Of a DNA stretch of 64,000 nucleotides, positions 32,963 to 42,461 are shown in pieces. Numbering within the stretch: position 1 is the first letter of the stretch; every line of letters starts with the position of its first letter. This DNA is from Blautia sp. (GTDB taxonomy: Bacteria; Bacillota; Clostridia; Lachnospirales; Lachnospiraceae), in contig JAETNR010000003.1 of assembly GCA_021772055.1 (NCBI GenBank), positions 89,515-153,514 of the forward strand, in the 5' to 3' direction. Both the position numbers and the translations under genes were made by a program. Under the pieces are notes generated by a model, which worked only from the letters and a program-made list of their open reading frames with translations, was not told the DNA's origin and searched no databases.

Positions 32963-34111
32963 ATGAACCGGAATGGATTTGGACAACGAAAAAAAGCAGC
33001 AGCGGCGGCACTTTTCCTCTTATTGACCGTATTTCTGTATCTGGGATATGTGGTTCTATACCGTCAGAATACCGAGCCAAAGACAGATGCTGTATCAACT
33101 TCTACAAAAGCGGTGCTTTATTCTACGAAGCATCAGATGTTTGTTCTCAGACAATTTGAGGAATTGTATAGACTGGCATTTTCGGGACGGGCGGCTGAGA
33201 CTGATTATGGTATGACAGTCATTCCCGGATTAGAGGCCACAAAAACCCTTACGGAAAACGAGGGAGGAAAAACAGAAATATGTACTTCTATGACGCCGCA
33301 GGGACTTGCAATTGCCAGGGACTATATTCTGGTCAGCGCCTACTGTCATACGCATAAACATAACTCAGTAGTATATGTGATGGATAAAAATACACATGAA
33401 CTGCTCAAAACGATTGTATTGAAGGATAAGAATCATGTGGGCGGTCTGGCATTTGATAAAGAACATAATATGGTCTGGGTGTCTACCAGTCATAACGGCA
33501 GGGCGGCTGCTTCTGCCTTTTCTCTGCAGAATCTGGAGGCATACAATTTTGAAGAAACCCAGGCACCTATGGAATATACCTATGCACATGACTTGTATAC
33601 ACTGGAAAGGGATTCCTTTATGAGTTATGAGGACGGGTATCTGTATATCGGCCATTTTTCCAAAAAACAAATCAGTATGGTGCAGAAATTTAAAATAACG
33701 GAAAATGGTGCCCTGAAAACCAGTTCAGGAGCAGAAATCGGTATTGACCAGGAAATTGTCATGCCGGAGGAGGTAAAAAAAATCCCCAAGAAGATACAGG
33801 GGTTCGCCATTTATAAAAATAAAGTGATTCTTGCACAGTCTTACGGAGCTGCCAGGTCTTCTCTTCTGGTTTATAACTATAATGCTGTTATGCATAGAAC
33901 CCAAACAAGATATACCCTGAATAAAATTACCTTACCGCAGAAGCTGCAGCAGATATACATTGACGGAGCGGATGTTTATATACTTTTTGAATCCGCAGCG
34001 TATGCTTACTCGGCGCAGCCTTTGCCGAAGGTTGACAGAATCCTGAAGCTTCATCTAAACGAGGTACTGAAAGTGGATCTCGAGGATCTGATGCTGGAAA
34101 GTGATGGTTAA
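32963..34111 (+). CDS. Membrane-anchored or secreted propeller-like protein, unknown function
   Basis: I cannot name this 382-residue protein. It has a Lys/Ala-rich N-terminus and one membrane segment (about 13-33), so most of it lies outside. The body has repeated short strand patterns: GLAIARDYILVSAYCH, VVYVMDKNTHELLKTIVLK, GLAFDKEHNMVWVSTSHN and IQGFAIYKNKVILAQSY. These suggest a beta-propeller, similar in look to extracellular lipoprotein or NHL-type propellers. It has its own strong promoter and stands alone between rluA and the cobalamin operon, with no obvious link to either. Confidence 0.55.
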   Translation: MNRNGFGQRKKAAAAALFLLLTVFLYLGYVVLYRQNTEPKTDAVSTSTKAVLYSTKHQMFVLRQFEELYRLAFSGRAAETDYGMTVIPGLEATKTLTENEGGKTEICTSMTPQGLAIARDYILVSAYCHTHKHNSVVYVMDKNTHELLKTIVLKDKNHVGGLAFDKEHNMVWVSTSHNGRAAASAFSLQNLEAYNFEETQAPMEYTYAHDLYTLERDSFMSYEDGYLYIGHFSKKQISMVQKFKITENGALKTSSGAEIGIDQEIVMPEEVKKIPKKIQGFAIYKNKVILAQSYGAARSSLLVYNYNAVMHRTQTRYTLNKITLPQKLQQIYIDGADVYILFESAAYAYSAQPLPKVDRILKLHLNEVLKVDLEDLMLESDG

Positions 34112-34148
34112 GAAACAGCAAGAATTAAAAGTGGCACATTTCTCAACA

Positions 34149-34177
34149 TTGACTTTTCTGTGTTTTGATAATATAAT
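34149..34177 (+). promoter_or_regulatory. Promoter of the cobalamin operon
   Basis: TTGACT, 17-bp spacer, TATAAT, followed about 15-20 bp later by the riboswitch. Confidence 0.8.
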
Positions 34178-34189
34178 GAATAGCGGAAT

Positions 34190-34353
34190 TAAAGAGGAAA
34201 AGCATTCCAGGAAGCGGGTGAAAGTCCTGCGCAAGTCCGTTACTGTGATAGTCAGATACTGAGTGCTTTTTCAGGTGCGGAATCACCTGCGGCAACCAGG
34301 GGATTCTGATAGCAAAGGAAATTTTGTTGTCATGGCAGAATTTCTTTTTTTTT
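34190..34353 (+). ncRNA. Cobalamin riboswitch with intrinsic terminator
   Basis: The core reads GGAAGCGGGTGAAAGTCC, then TGCGCAAGTCCGTTACTGTGA, which matches the B12-box pattern (GGTGNAAxTCC ... CCCGxxACTGT) in the cobalamin riboswitch, with GGCAACCAGGGG following. The expression platform at 34316-34349 pairs GAAATTTTG with CAGAATTTC before nine T. A competing pair TGGCAG/CTGCCA lies across it and could be the anti-terminator. When adenosylcobalamin binds, transcription of the cbi operon should stop. Confidence 0.88.
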
Positions 34354-34396
34354 GCTGCCAAGAGCACCGGACGGAGAAATACCTGGAGAGGATAAC

Positions 34397-35551
34397 ATGG
34401 AACATAAAACAGGACTGGAGGATTACTATGTGATCCGCAATCAAAAGAAAATGCGCTTTGGCTATACCACAGGCTCCTGTGCGGCAGCGGCCTGCAAAGG
34501 GGCAGTGACGATGCTTCTTGGAGGAGAAAATGTGACGGAAGTCGCTCTTATGACACCGAAGGGAATCCTTCTCCATCTGGAGCTTGAAGAAGCGGTGCAG
34601 ACGGCGGACTATGTATCCTGTGCAGTACGCAAGGATGCAGGGGATGACCCGGATACCACCAATGGAATCCTGATCTATGCCCGGGCAGAAAAACGGGATG
34701 ATCCGGGAATTGTTATTGAGGGAGGAATCGGTGTGGGCCGTGTCACCAGACCGGGACTTTCTCAGAAGGTGGGGGAGGCTGCCATCAATCCGGTTCCCAA
34801 AGCAATGATCCTTCGAAGCGCAGAGGAAGCAGCCGAGCGATTTGCCTATGAACGGGGATTGAAGATTACGATTTCTGTACCCGAAGGCGCAGAGATCGCA
34901 AAAAAGACTTTTAATCCCCGGCTTGGGATTGAAGGGGGGATTTCGATTCTGGGGACCTCGGGGATTGTGGAGCCGATGAGTGAGAAGGCTCTGATAGAAA
35001 GCATCCGTGTGGAGATGAAGCAGCATGCTGCCCAGGGGGAAGAATATCTTCTCGTAACGCCGGGAAACTATGGCGCTGATTATCTTCGGAATCATATGGA
35101 TCTGCCATTTGAAAAAAATATCAAATGCAGCAATTATGTGGGAGAAACCATTGACATGGCAATCGATATGGGCATAAAAGGCATATTGTTTGTATCCCAT
35201 ATCGGAAAATTTGTCAAGGTGGCAGCGGGGATTATGAACACTCATTCTCACAGTGCAGACGGGCGTATGGAAATCCTGGCATCCAATGCCATTCGTTCAG
35301 GAGGAAGCCTGAGCTGTGCCAAAAGGATCCTGGATGCAGGCACTACGGACGAAGCATTGGATATCCTTGCGGAAAACCACATTCTTCCTGACACCATGGC
35401 GGAAGTCATGAAACGGATCCAGTTTTATCTGAATCATCGTTCTTATGAACAGATTCTTCTGGGCGCAGTGGTATTTCATAATACTTATGGCTATCTGGGG
35501 CAGACAGAAGATGCTGGAAAACTGATGGAACTGATCTCGAAAGAGAATTAA
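34397..35551 (+). CDS. cbiD: Cobalt-precorrin-5B C1-methyltransferase
   Basis: The start at 34397 (MEHKTGLEDYYVIRN) is preceded by GGAGAGG; the longer frame from 34352 falls inside the riboswitch terminator region. The 384-residue protein has the CbiD signature RFGYTTGSCAAAACKGA and later GYLG and NTHSHSADGRME. It methylates C1 of cobalt-precorrin-5B in the anaerobic cobalamin route. It is the first gene after the riboswitch and is followed by an inverted-repeat element, then cbiL. Confidence 0.95.
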   Translation: MEHKTGLEDYYVIRNQKKMRFGYTTGSCAAAACKGAVTMLLGGENVTEVALMTPKGILLHLELEEAVQTADYVSCAVRKDAGDDPDTTNGILIYARAEKRDDPGIVIEGGIGVGRVTRPGLSQKVGEAAINPVPKAMILRSAEEAAERFAYERGLKITISVPEGAEIAKKTFNPRLGIEGGISILGTSGIVEPMSEKALIESIRVEMKQHAAQGEEYLLVTPGNYGADYLRNHMDLPFEKNIKCSNYVGETIDMAIDMGIKGILFVSHIGKFVKVAAGIMNTHSHSADGRMEILASNAIRSGGSLSCAKRILDAGTTDEALDILAENHILPDTMAEVMKRIQFYLNHRSYEQILLGAVVFHNTYGYLGQTEDAGKLMELISKEN

Positions 35552-35573
35552 AACAAATCAAAAAATAGTAAAA

Positions 35574-35692
35574 ATAATTGTAACTGTTCAGTACCTTCAC
35601 AGTTACGAGCTAAAATTCATTAGAGATCACCTTCGGTGAAGGAATTTTGGCTTGTATGTCTCGGGATATTACCTACTGAATAGTTACAAATA
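35574..35692. repeat. Inverted-repeat (MITE-like) element between cbiD and cbiL
   Basis: Outer arms TGTAACTGTTCAGTACC (35579-35595) and CCTACTGAATAGTTACA (35672-35688) are inverted copies with three mismatches, extending outward into AT. Inside are AGCTAAAATTC/GAATTTTGGCT and CACC-TTCG-GGTG type stems. It is about 115 bp and contains no frame. It resembles small miniature elements or structured intergenic repeats. Its ends could be transcribed as part of the operon. Confidence 0.6.
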
Positions 35693-35736
35693 ATCAAAAA
35701 TAAGTACAAGAAATATTGTGAGAGAAAGGATATATT

Positions 35737-36435
35737 ATGAGCGGAAAGTTATATGGAGTAGGAGTGGGCCCCGGAGATCCGGAGCTGCTGACATTAAAGG
35801 CACTGCGTCTGATCGGAGAGGCGGATATCATTGCGGTTCCGGGGGAGGAACCAAAAGAAAGCGTTGCATACAAAATAGTGAAAGGCGCCTATCCTAAGTT
35901 GGATGAAAAAGAACTGCTGGCAGTCCCCATGCCCATGACAAAGGATAAAGAATTGTTGGAGAAATTTCATGCCCAGGGAACTTCTGCCGTGCAGAAAGAA
36001 TTGGACAAAGGACACACGGTAGTCTTTTTGACATTGGGTGATCCAACGGTATATTCCACTTATCTTTATATTCACAAAAGAATCTTAAGCCTTGGCTATG
36101 AAACAGAGATTGTCAGCGGGATTCCCTCCTTCTGTGCAGTTTCTGCCAGGCTGAATACAGGACTTGTGGAAAAGGCAGAACCCCTGCATGTGATCCCTGC
36201 TTCCTACCAGATCGAGGAAGCGCTAAAACTTCCGGGAACCAAGGTTCTTATGAAGGCCGGAAAGAAGATGAAGGCAGTGAAGAACCGGATTCAGGAGCTG
36301 GGTGCAAAAGGGGTCATGATTGAAAACTGCGGCATGCCGGATGAGAAAATTTATCGTTCTATTGAAGAAATTCCGGACAATGCAGGATATTATTCTCTGA
36401 TCATCGTGAAGGATGAGACTGAGGGAGAACGGTAA
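35737..36435 (+). CDS. cbiL: Cobalt-precorrin-2 C20-methyltransferase
   Basis: The 232-residue protein is a SAM-dependent methyltransferase of the tetrapyrrole type: GVGVGPGDPELLTLKALR at the N-terminus and LTLGDPTVYSTY in the middle. It adds the C20 methyl group. It follows cbiD after a 185-bp gap holding the inverted-repeat element and precedes cbiF by 74 bp. An AGAAAGGA site precedes the start. Confidence 0.95.
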   Translation: MSGKLYGVGVGPGDPELLTLKALRLIGEADIIAVPGEEPKESVAYKIVKGAYPKLDEKELLAVPMPMTKDKELLEKFHAQGTSAVQKELDKGHTVVFLTLGDPTVYSTYLYIHKRILSLGYETEIVSGIPSFCAVSARLNTGLVEKAEPLHVIPASYQIEEALKLPGTKVLMKAGKKMKAVKNRIQELGAKGVMIENCGMPDEKIYRSIEEIPDNAGYYSLIIVKDETEGER

Positions 36436-36509
36436 AAGCATAAAATCTGCTGAGATAAAAGTGCAAATATAGAATAAGAAGATGGAACAAAAAACAAAGG
36501 AGAGAAGCA

Positions 36510-37268
36510 ATGGTACATTTTGTAGGAGCAGGTTCCGGGGCACCGGACTTAATTACAATCAGAGGAAAACAATATCTGGAAGAGGCAGATGTGATCATCT
36601 ATGCAGGTTCTCTTGTGAACCCGAAGCTTCTGGAATACAGCAAGGATGTGTGCACCATTCATAACAGCGCCAAGATGACTCTGGAGGAAGTGATCTCCGT
36701 TATAGAACGTGCAGAAGAGGCAGGGAAGATGACCGTGCGTCTTCACACAGGGGATCCCTGCCTGTACGGTGCGATCCGGGAGCAGATGGATATCCTGGAT
36801 GAAAAGGGAATTTCCTATGATTACTGTCCCGGCGTCAGCTCTTTTTGCGGTGCTGCAAGCGCCCTGAATCTGGAATATACGTTACCGGATATTTCCCAGA
36901 GCGTGATCATTACCAGAATGGAAGGCAGAACTCCGGTTCCGGCAAAAGAAAGCATTCAGTCCTTTGCTGCCCATCAGGCAACCATGGTGGTATTTCTGAG
37001 CACCGGAATGCTGGAGGAATTAAGCCGCAGGCTCATTGAGGGCGGATATCAGGAGAACACCCCGGCTGCCATTGTTTATAAGGCTACCTGGGAAGATGAG
37101 AAGACTTTTGTATGTACTGTAGGAACCCTGGCACAGACAGCAAAGGAAAACAATATTACGAAAACGGCCCTGATGATCATTGGGGATGTGGTAAGCGGCG
37201 CCCACTATGACCGTTCGAAGCTTTATGACCCGGAATTTACCACAGAATTCCGAAAAGCATCGAAATAA
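36510..37268 (+). CDS. cbiF: Cobalt-precorrin-4 C11-methyltransferase
   Basis: The 252-residue protein has the CbiF pattern VHFVGAGSGAPDLITIRGK and RLHTGDPCLYGAIREQMD, with PGVSSFCGAASAL. It methylates C11 of cobalt-precorrin-4, using SAM. It is the third gene of the operon. AAGGAGAG lies before its start. Confidence 0.95.
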   Translation: MVHFVGAGSGAPDLITIRGKQYLEEADVIIYAGSLVNPKLLEYSKDVCTIHNSAKMTLEEVISVIERAEEAGKMTVRLHTGDPCLYGAIREQMDILDEKGISYDYCPGVSSFCGAASALNLEYTLPDISQSVIITRMEGRTPVPAKESIQSFAAHQATMVVFLSTGMLEELSRRLIEGGYQENTPAAIVYKATWEDEKTFVCTVGTLAQTAKENNITKTALMIIGDVVSGAHYDRSKLYDPEFTTEFRKASK

Positions 37269-37287
37269 AAAAGAGAGAAGGAACAGC

Positions 37288-38364
37288 ATGAAAACAGCAA
37301 TTCTCTGCTTTAGTCTGAATGGCTATCACACAGGCTCACGTCTGAAGGAAGGACTTGCTTTCAAGGGCTTTGATGTAACTTTGGATGGAAAAAGCAAATA
37401 TCTGCCGGAATCCATAAAGATCAGCCATCATTTATGGACAGAGCAGCAGTTTCAGAATGCGGATGCCATTGTGTTTATCGGTGCATGCGGGATTGCAGTG
37501 CGCAGCATTGCGCCTTTTGTGAAGAGCAAAAAAACGGATCCTGCGGTGCTGGTGATCGATGAATGCGGGAAATTCGTGATTTCTTTGTTGTCCGGTCATT
37601 TAGGCGGTGCAAATGACCTTGCACGCACCTGTGCGGATATTCTTGGAGCACTGCCGGTTGTAACAACGGCGACAGACCTTCATCGCTGTTTCGCAGTAGA
37701 TGTATTTGCAAAAAAGAATGACTGCGGGATTTTTCATATGAAGGCGGCGAAGGAAGCTTCGGCTGCCCTTCTGGCAGGAGAACAGGTGGGATTTTACAGC
37801 GATTTTCCTTATGAAGGGAGTTTGCCTGAGGGATTGCTTCCCTGTGACCGGAATGGAAATGTTTGTTTGCCACAGGATGGAACGGCTAAAATCAAAAGGC
37901 CGGAAATCGGAATCGCAGTGACTATATATAAAAATGTACTGCCCTTTTCTTCTACGGTACAAGTGGTTCCAAGGGCTGCAGTTCTTGGGCTCGGATGTAA
38001 AAAAGGCAGGGAAGCGGCGGCTGTCCGGGAAGCAGCGGAAGACTGTCTGAAAAATACCGGAATTTACCGGGAGGCTCTTAGTTCCATTGCAAGCGTGGAT
38101 CTGAAAAAGGCGGAGGCCGGGATTCTGGCTCTTTCTAAGGAGTGGGAGATTCCCTTTGAGACCTTTGCCAAGGAGGAGCTTTCGGCAGTGCCGGGAGAGT
38201 TTACGCCTTCCTCCTTTGTCCGCCAGGTGACAGGCGTGGACAATGTGTGTGAGCGAAGTGCGGTTCTTGCCGCAGGGCAGGGAAAACTGATACAGAAAAA
38301 AATAAAAGGCTGCGGCGTGACAACAGCCCTGGCAGTCAGAGAACGGAGGATACGTTTTGAGTAA
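37288..38364 (+). CDS. cbiG: Cobalt-precorrin-5A hydrolase
   Basis: The start at 37288 (MKTAILCFSLNGYHTG) has AGAAGGA upstream; the longer frame begins inside cbiF. The 358-residue protein has the N-terminal CbiG domain with GACGIAVRSIAPFVKSKKTD and LLSGHLGGANDLA, a mid region and the C-terminal domain AVLGLGCKKGREA. It opens the delta-lactone of cobalt-precorrin-5A and releases acetaldehyde. It overlaps the next gene by 8 bp. Confidence 0.94.
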   Translation: MKTAILCFSLNGYHTGSRLKEGLAFKGFDVTLDGKSKYLPESIKISHHLWTEQQFQNADAIVFIGACGIAVRSIAPFVKSKKTDPAVLVIDECGKFVISLLSGHLGGANDLARTCADILGALPVVTTATDLHRCFAVDVFAKKNDCGIFHMKAAKEASAALLAGEQVGFYSDFPYEGSLPEGLLPCDRNGNVCLPQDGTAKIKRPEIGIAVTIYKNVLPFSSTVQVVPRAAVLGLGCKKGREAAAVREAAEDCLKNTGIYREALSSIASVDLKKAEAGILALSKEWEIPFETFAKEELSAVPGEFTPSSFVRQVTGVDNVCERSAVLAAGQGKLIQKKIKGCGVTTALAVRERRIRFE

Positions 38365-39085
38365 AATTTATGTAGTGGGCATTGGCCCCGGAGCATACGA
38401 TCAGATGACAGGAAAAGCAATTTCTGCTTTGCAGGAAAGCGACGTGATCATTGGATATACAGTTTATGTAGACCTTGTAAAAGACCATTTTGCAGATAAA
38501 GAATTTTTGACGACTCCTATGAAAAAAGAGGTGGATCGCTGTGTTCTTGCTTTTGAGGAAGCGAAGAAGGGAAAAACAGTTTCCATGATCTGCAGCGGCG
38601 ATGCGGGCGTGTACGGAATGGCCGGACTGATGTATGAGGTAGGAGAAGATTATCCGGATGTAGAGCTGGAAATCCTTCCCGGCGTAACAGCAGCAACAGG
38701 AGGTGCGGCCGTTTTGGGAGCACCCCTGATCCATGATTTCTGCCTGATCAGCTTAAGCGACCTTCTGACTCCCTGGGAAAAGATAGAGGCAAGACTTTTG
38801 GGGGCATCCCAGGCGGATTTTGTCATCTGCCTCTATAACCCTTCCAGCAGAAAACGTCATGACTATCTGAAAAAAGCATGCGATCTGATGATGCGGTACA
38901 AAGCGCCGGAAACGGTATGCGGCATTGTGGCAAACATTGCCCGGGAGGGAGAGATGTCACAGGTCATGACTTTAAAAGAACTTCGTGATACACAGGTGGA
39001 TATGTTTACCACTGTATTTATCGGAAATTCCCAGACAAAAGAAATCAACGGAAAAATGGTAACGCCCAGAGGCTACAGAAGATGA
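38357..39085 (+). CDS. cbiH: Cobalt-precorrin-3B C17-methyltransferase
   Basis: A TTG start at 38357 overlaps the end of cbiG and is preceded by CGGAGGA. The 242-residue protein has GIGPGAYDQMTGKAI at the N-terminus and SGDAGVYGMAGLMYE in the middle, typical of CbiH/CobJ. It methylates C17 and contracts the ring. It is followed by cbiJET with a 4-bp overlap. Confidence 0.95.
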   Translation: MSKIYVVGIGPGAYDQMTGKAISALQESDVIIGYTVYVDLVKDHFADKEFLTTPMKKEVDRCVLAFEEAKKGKTVSMICSGDAGVYGMAGLMYEVGEDYPDVELEILPGVTAATGGAAVLGAPLIHDFCLISLSDLLTPWEKIEARLLGASQADFVICLYNPSSRKRHDYLKKACDLMMRYKAPETVCGIVANIAREGEMSQVMTLKELRDTQVDMFTTVFIGNSQTKEINGKMVTPRGYRR

Positions 39086-41049
39086 TGTATAAAGCAATCG
39101 TATTCGCAGGCACTACAGAGGGTTATGCACTTTGCCGCTTTTTAGCAGGCAGCCAGGTGCCGGTGTATGCCTGTGTTGCAACGGAGTACGGAAGCAGATC
39201 TGTGGAAGAAAGCCCTTGCCTGAAAGTTCATGCAGATCGCCTTTCCGTGGCGGAAATGGAAGAACTGTTTACGAAAATCCAGCCGGAGATCGTACTGGAT
39301 GCCACCCATCCCTATGCAGCTGAAGTAACGGAAAATATCCGCACTGCCTGTGAGCGCACGAAGAAAAGCTATCAGCGTGTGCTGCGGGAGGAAAGCAGTC
39401 ACCAGGAGGAAGCGGTTTATGTGGACAGCCCGGAAGCGGCAGCAGAATATCTGAAAGGAACAGAAGGCAATATTCTGCTCACCACCGGAAGCAAGGAGCT
39501 TGGAAAATTTACGGCGGTTCCGGGATTGAAAGAGCGGATCTTTGCAAGGGTGCTTTCCCTCCCTTCTGTGATGAGCGCGTGTGCGGAACTCGGAATGGAG
39601 GGAAAGCATCTCATTGGAATGCAGGGCCCTTTTTCCGCAGAATTAAATGCTGCCATGCTCAGGCAGTATGACTGCCGTTACCTGGTAACCAAAGATTCCG
39701 GCAGGGCAGGCGGATTTCTGGAAAAGGCCGAAGCTGCCCTTGCCTGCCATGTAAAGCTGGTAATCATCGGACGGCCTTTGAAGGAAGAAGGAATTTCCCT
39801 GGCAGAGTGCAAAGCCATGCTGGCAGAGAAATTTCATATTGTGCGGAAACCTCATATAACGCTTCTCGGCATCGGCATGGGAAGCAGGGAAACCCTGACC
39901 ATACAGGGGCAGAAGACGCTTGAAAAGGCGGATTTGGTGATCGGGGCCAGAAGAATGGCAGATTCTGTGAAGCTGCCCCATCATCAGGTCTTTTACGAAT
40001 ACAGAAGTGAATCTATTGCAGAATATATTGAAACCCATCCGGAATTTGAACATGTGGTGATTGCCCTTTCCGGGGATGTGGGATTCTTTAGCGGCGCAAA
40101 AAGGCTGCTGGAGCTTCTGGGAGAAGAAACGGAAGTCATCTGTGGGATTTCTTCTGTGGCATATTTTATGGCAAAAGCAGGGCTGTCCTGGGATGATGCG
40201 AAAATCGTCAGTGCCCATGGAAGAAGCTGCAATCTGATGTCTCTGATCCGTCATCATCGGAAGGTATTTTCTATTCTTGGAACTGCAGACGGTGTGGCGA
40301 AGTTGGCTGCGAAGCTTGAGGAGTACGGCATGGGAGAGGTGATTCTTCACGTAGGAGAAAATCTTTCCTATAAAAATGAAAAGATTTTCTCCGCACCTGC
40401 CAGGGAGCTTACGGATTATAAAGGAGATGCATTAAGCGTGGTATGCGCCCTTCACGAACAGGCAGTTCCCATGCCTGCTACACACGGAATCACGGATGAG
40501 GAATTTATCCGGGGAAAAGCGCCCATGACCAAGGAAGAGGTACGAACCGTATCCCTCTCCAAGCTGAAGCTTACAGAGGAGTCTGTCTGTTATGATGTGG
40601 GGGCAGGAACCGGTTCTGTCTCCGTGGAGATGGCTCTTCGGGCACACCAGGGAATGGTTTATGCCATTGAAAAAAAGGAGGAGGCAGCGATGCTTCTTCT
40701 GGAAAATAAAAAGAAATTTGCTGCGGATAATCTGGAAATCATCCGGGGGACTGCGCCGGAGGCTCTGGAAGAATTGCCTGCGCCTACCCACGCTTTTATC
40801 GGGGGCTCCTCGGGAAATCTAAGGGAGATCCTTCAGGTTCTCCTGAAAAAAAATGAAAATGTCCGGATCGTCATCAACTGTATTACCCTGGAAACCATAT
40901 CGGAAGCGTTGGCCGCTGTCCGGGAATTTGCCTTTGAGGAGACGGAAGTGGTGCAGCTTTGTGCTTCCCGGGCAAAGGAACTGGGGCGTTATCATTTGAT
41001 GATGGGCGAGAACCCCATCTACATTATTACCTGTCAGAAAAAGAAATGA
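39082..41049 (+). CDS. cbiJET: Triple fusion CbiJ-CbiE-CbiT
   Basis: This 655-residue protein joins three enzymes. Residues about 1-255 are the CbiJ-type precorrin-6A reductase (VFAGTTEGYALCRFL, LDATHPYAAEVTENI). About 258-450 is CbiE, a methyltransferase for C5 (HITLLGIGMGSRETLTIQG, IALSGDVGFFSGAKRL). About 470-655 is CbiT, which methylates C15 and decarboxylates the C12 side chain (VCYDVGAGTGSVSVEMALR, FIGGSSGNLREIL). CbiET fusions are common; CbiJ joined in front is less so. The start overlaps the cbiH stop. No frame interruption is seen, so the fusion is genuine. Confidence 0.92.
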   Translation: MMYKAIVFAGTTEGYALCRFLAGSQVPVYACVATEYGSRSVEESPCLKVHADRLSVAEMEELFTKIQPEIVLDATHPYAAEVTENIRTACERTKKSYQRVLREESSHQEEAVYVDSPEAAAEYLKGTEGNILLTTGSKELGKFTAVPGLKERIFARVLSLPSVMSACAELGMEGKHLIGMQGPFSAELNAAMLRQYDCRYLVTKDSGRAGGFLEKAEAALACHVKLVIIGRPLKEEGISLAECKAMLAEKFHIVRKPHITLLGIGMGSRETLTIQGQKTLEKADLVIGARRMADSVKLPHHQVFYEYRSESIAEYIETHPEFEHVVIALSGDVGFFSGAKRLLELLGEETEVICGISSVAYFMAKAGLSWDDAKIVSAHGRSCNLMSLIRHHRKVFSILGTADGVAKLAAKLEEYGMGEVILHVGENLSYKNEKIFSAPARELTDYKGDALSVVCALHEQAVPMPATHGITDEEFIRGKAPMTKEEVRTVSLSKLKLTEESVCYDVGAGTGSVSVEMALRAHQGMVYAIEKKEEAAMLLLENKKKFAADNLEIIRGTAPEALEELPAPTHAFIGGSSGNLREILQVLLKKNENVRIVINCITLETISEALAAVREFAFEETEVVQLCASRAKELGRYHLMMGENPIYIITCQKKK

Positions 41050-41066
41050 AAAGGAGGGCTGCTTTT

Positions 41067-42458
41067 ATGGAAACACCCAGGATTCTTCTGGCTGCGGGAG
41101 CAAGCGGAAGCGGAAAAACGCTAATCACCTGCGGGATACTGCAGGCACTGGTAAATCGCGGAAAGAAGGTGGCTTCTTTTAAATGCGGCCCGGATTACAT
41201 AGACCCCATGTTTCACAGCCGCGTGATCGGAACGAAATCCAGGAATCTGGACACGTTTTTTACCTCTCCGGAAACGACCAGATATCTTCTGGCAAAAAAT
41301 TCCGAGGATTGTGATATTTCGGTGATCGAAGGGGTCATGGGATATTATGACGGTGTTGGAGGAATTACGGATCAAGCCAGCGCTTATGACCTGGCTTCTG
41401 TCACAGATACACCTGTCATTTTTATTGTAAACAGCAAGGGGATGAGCGCTTCCCTGGCTGCCTGTGTAAAAGGCTTTTTGGAATACAAAAAAAACAGCCG
41501 TATTCAGGGAGTAATCTTAAACCAGATGTCCCCCATGCTTTATCCCCGGATGAAAACGCTTCTGGAAGAGGAGCTTGGGATCAGGGTTCTTGGGTATGTG
41601 CCTAAGGTGGACGACTGTGTGATCGAGAGCAGGCATCTGGGCCTGGTGCTTCCGGATGAAATTCCTGAGCTTCGGGAGCGGCTTATAAAACTTGCGGAGA
41701 TTCTGGAAAAAACTTTGGATATGGAGGGAATTCTCTCGCTTGCCGCATCTGCAGGTTCCCTTGCAGAAACAAAATTGAAAGACTCCGCCTTTTTCTGGAA
41801 ACTTCCGGAAAAAGTGAGGATCGGTGTTGCAGATGATGAAGCCTTCTGCTTCTTTTACCAGGATAATTTCCGTTTATTAAAGGAAATGGGGGCAGAGCTT
41901 CTCCCTTTTTCACCCATCCATGACAAAGCTCTTCCGGAAAATCTGGATGGAATCCTGCTTTATGGCGGATACCCGGAATTGAACGGAAAAGTCCTGGAAG
42001 AAAACAGGGAAATGCGTACAGGTGTGCGACTGGCCCTTCAAAAGGGGATGCCCTGCATGGCGGAATGCGGAGGATTTATGTATCTTCATGAAGAAATGGA
42101 GGATATGGATGGAAGGCTTTGTAAAATGGCAGGGGTGATTCCAGGAAAAGTGTACCGCACACCAAAGCTTACCAGATTTGGCTATATTACTTTGGAAGAA
42201 ACAACAGGCAGGTTTTTGAAAGGACAATGTACAGGTCCGATTCCTGCTCATGAATTTCATTATTTTGAGTCCGAGAACTGTGGAACGGATTTTCATGCAT
42301 CCAAGCCCATGAGCAAAAGAGGATGGGAATGCATCCACAGCACGGAGCGTATGATGGCCGGTTTTCCCCATCTTTATTATTACGGGAATCCCGGGGTCGC
42401 ACAGGCATTTCTGGAAAAATGTCTGGAGTATCAAAAAGAACGTAAAAAAGAGGAATAA
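41067..42458 (+). CDS. cbiA: Cobyrinate a,c-diamide synthase
   Basis: The start at 41067 has AGGAGG at 41051-41056 with 10-nt spacing; an in-frame ATG at 41046 overlaps the upstream stop and is an alternative. The 463-residue protein has a P-loop GASGSGKTLITCGIL at the N-terminus, GVMGYYDG, and a glutamine amidotransferase domain at the end with nucleophile Cys in MAECGGFMYL. It amidates the a and c side chains, with glutamine as nitrogen source. Confidence 0.95.
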   Translation: METPRILLAAGASGSGKTLITCGILQALVNRGKKVASFKCGPDYIDPMFHSRVIGTKSRNLDTFFTSPETTRYLLAKNSEDCDISVIEGVMGYYDGVGGITDQASAYDLASVTDTPVIFIVNSKGMSASLAACVKGFLEYKKNSRIQGVILNQMSPMLYPRMKTLLEEELGIRVLGYVPKVDDCVIESRHLGLVLPDEIPELRERLIKLAEILEKTLDMEGILSLAASAGSLAETKLKDSAFFWKLPEKVRIGVADDEAFCFFYQDNFRLLKEMGAELLPFSPIHDKALPENLDGILLYGGYPELNGKVLEENREMRTGVRLALQKGMPCMAECGGFMYLHEEMEDMDGRLCKMAGVIPGKVYRTPKLTRFGYITLEETTGRFLKGQCTGPIPAHEFHYFESENCGTDFHASKPMSKRGWECIHSTERMMAGFPHLYYYGNPGVAQAFLEKCLEYQKERKKEE

Positions 42459-42461
42459 AAA

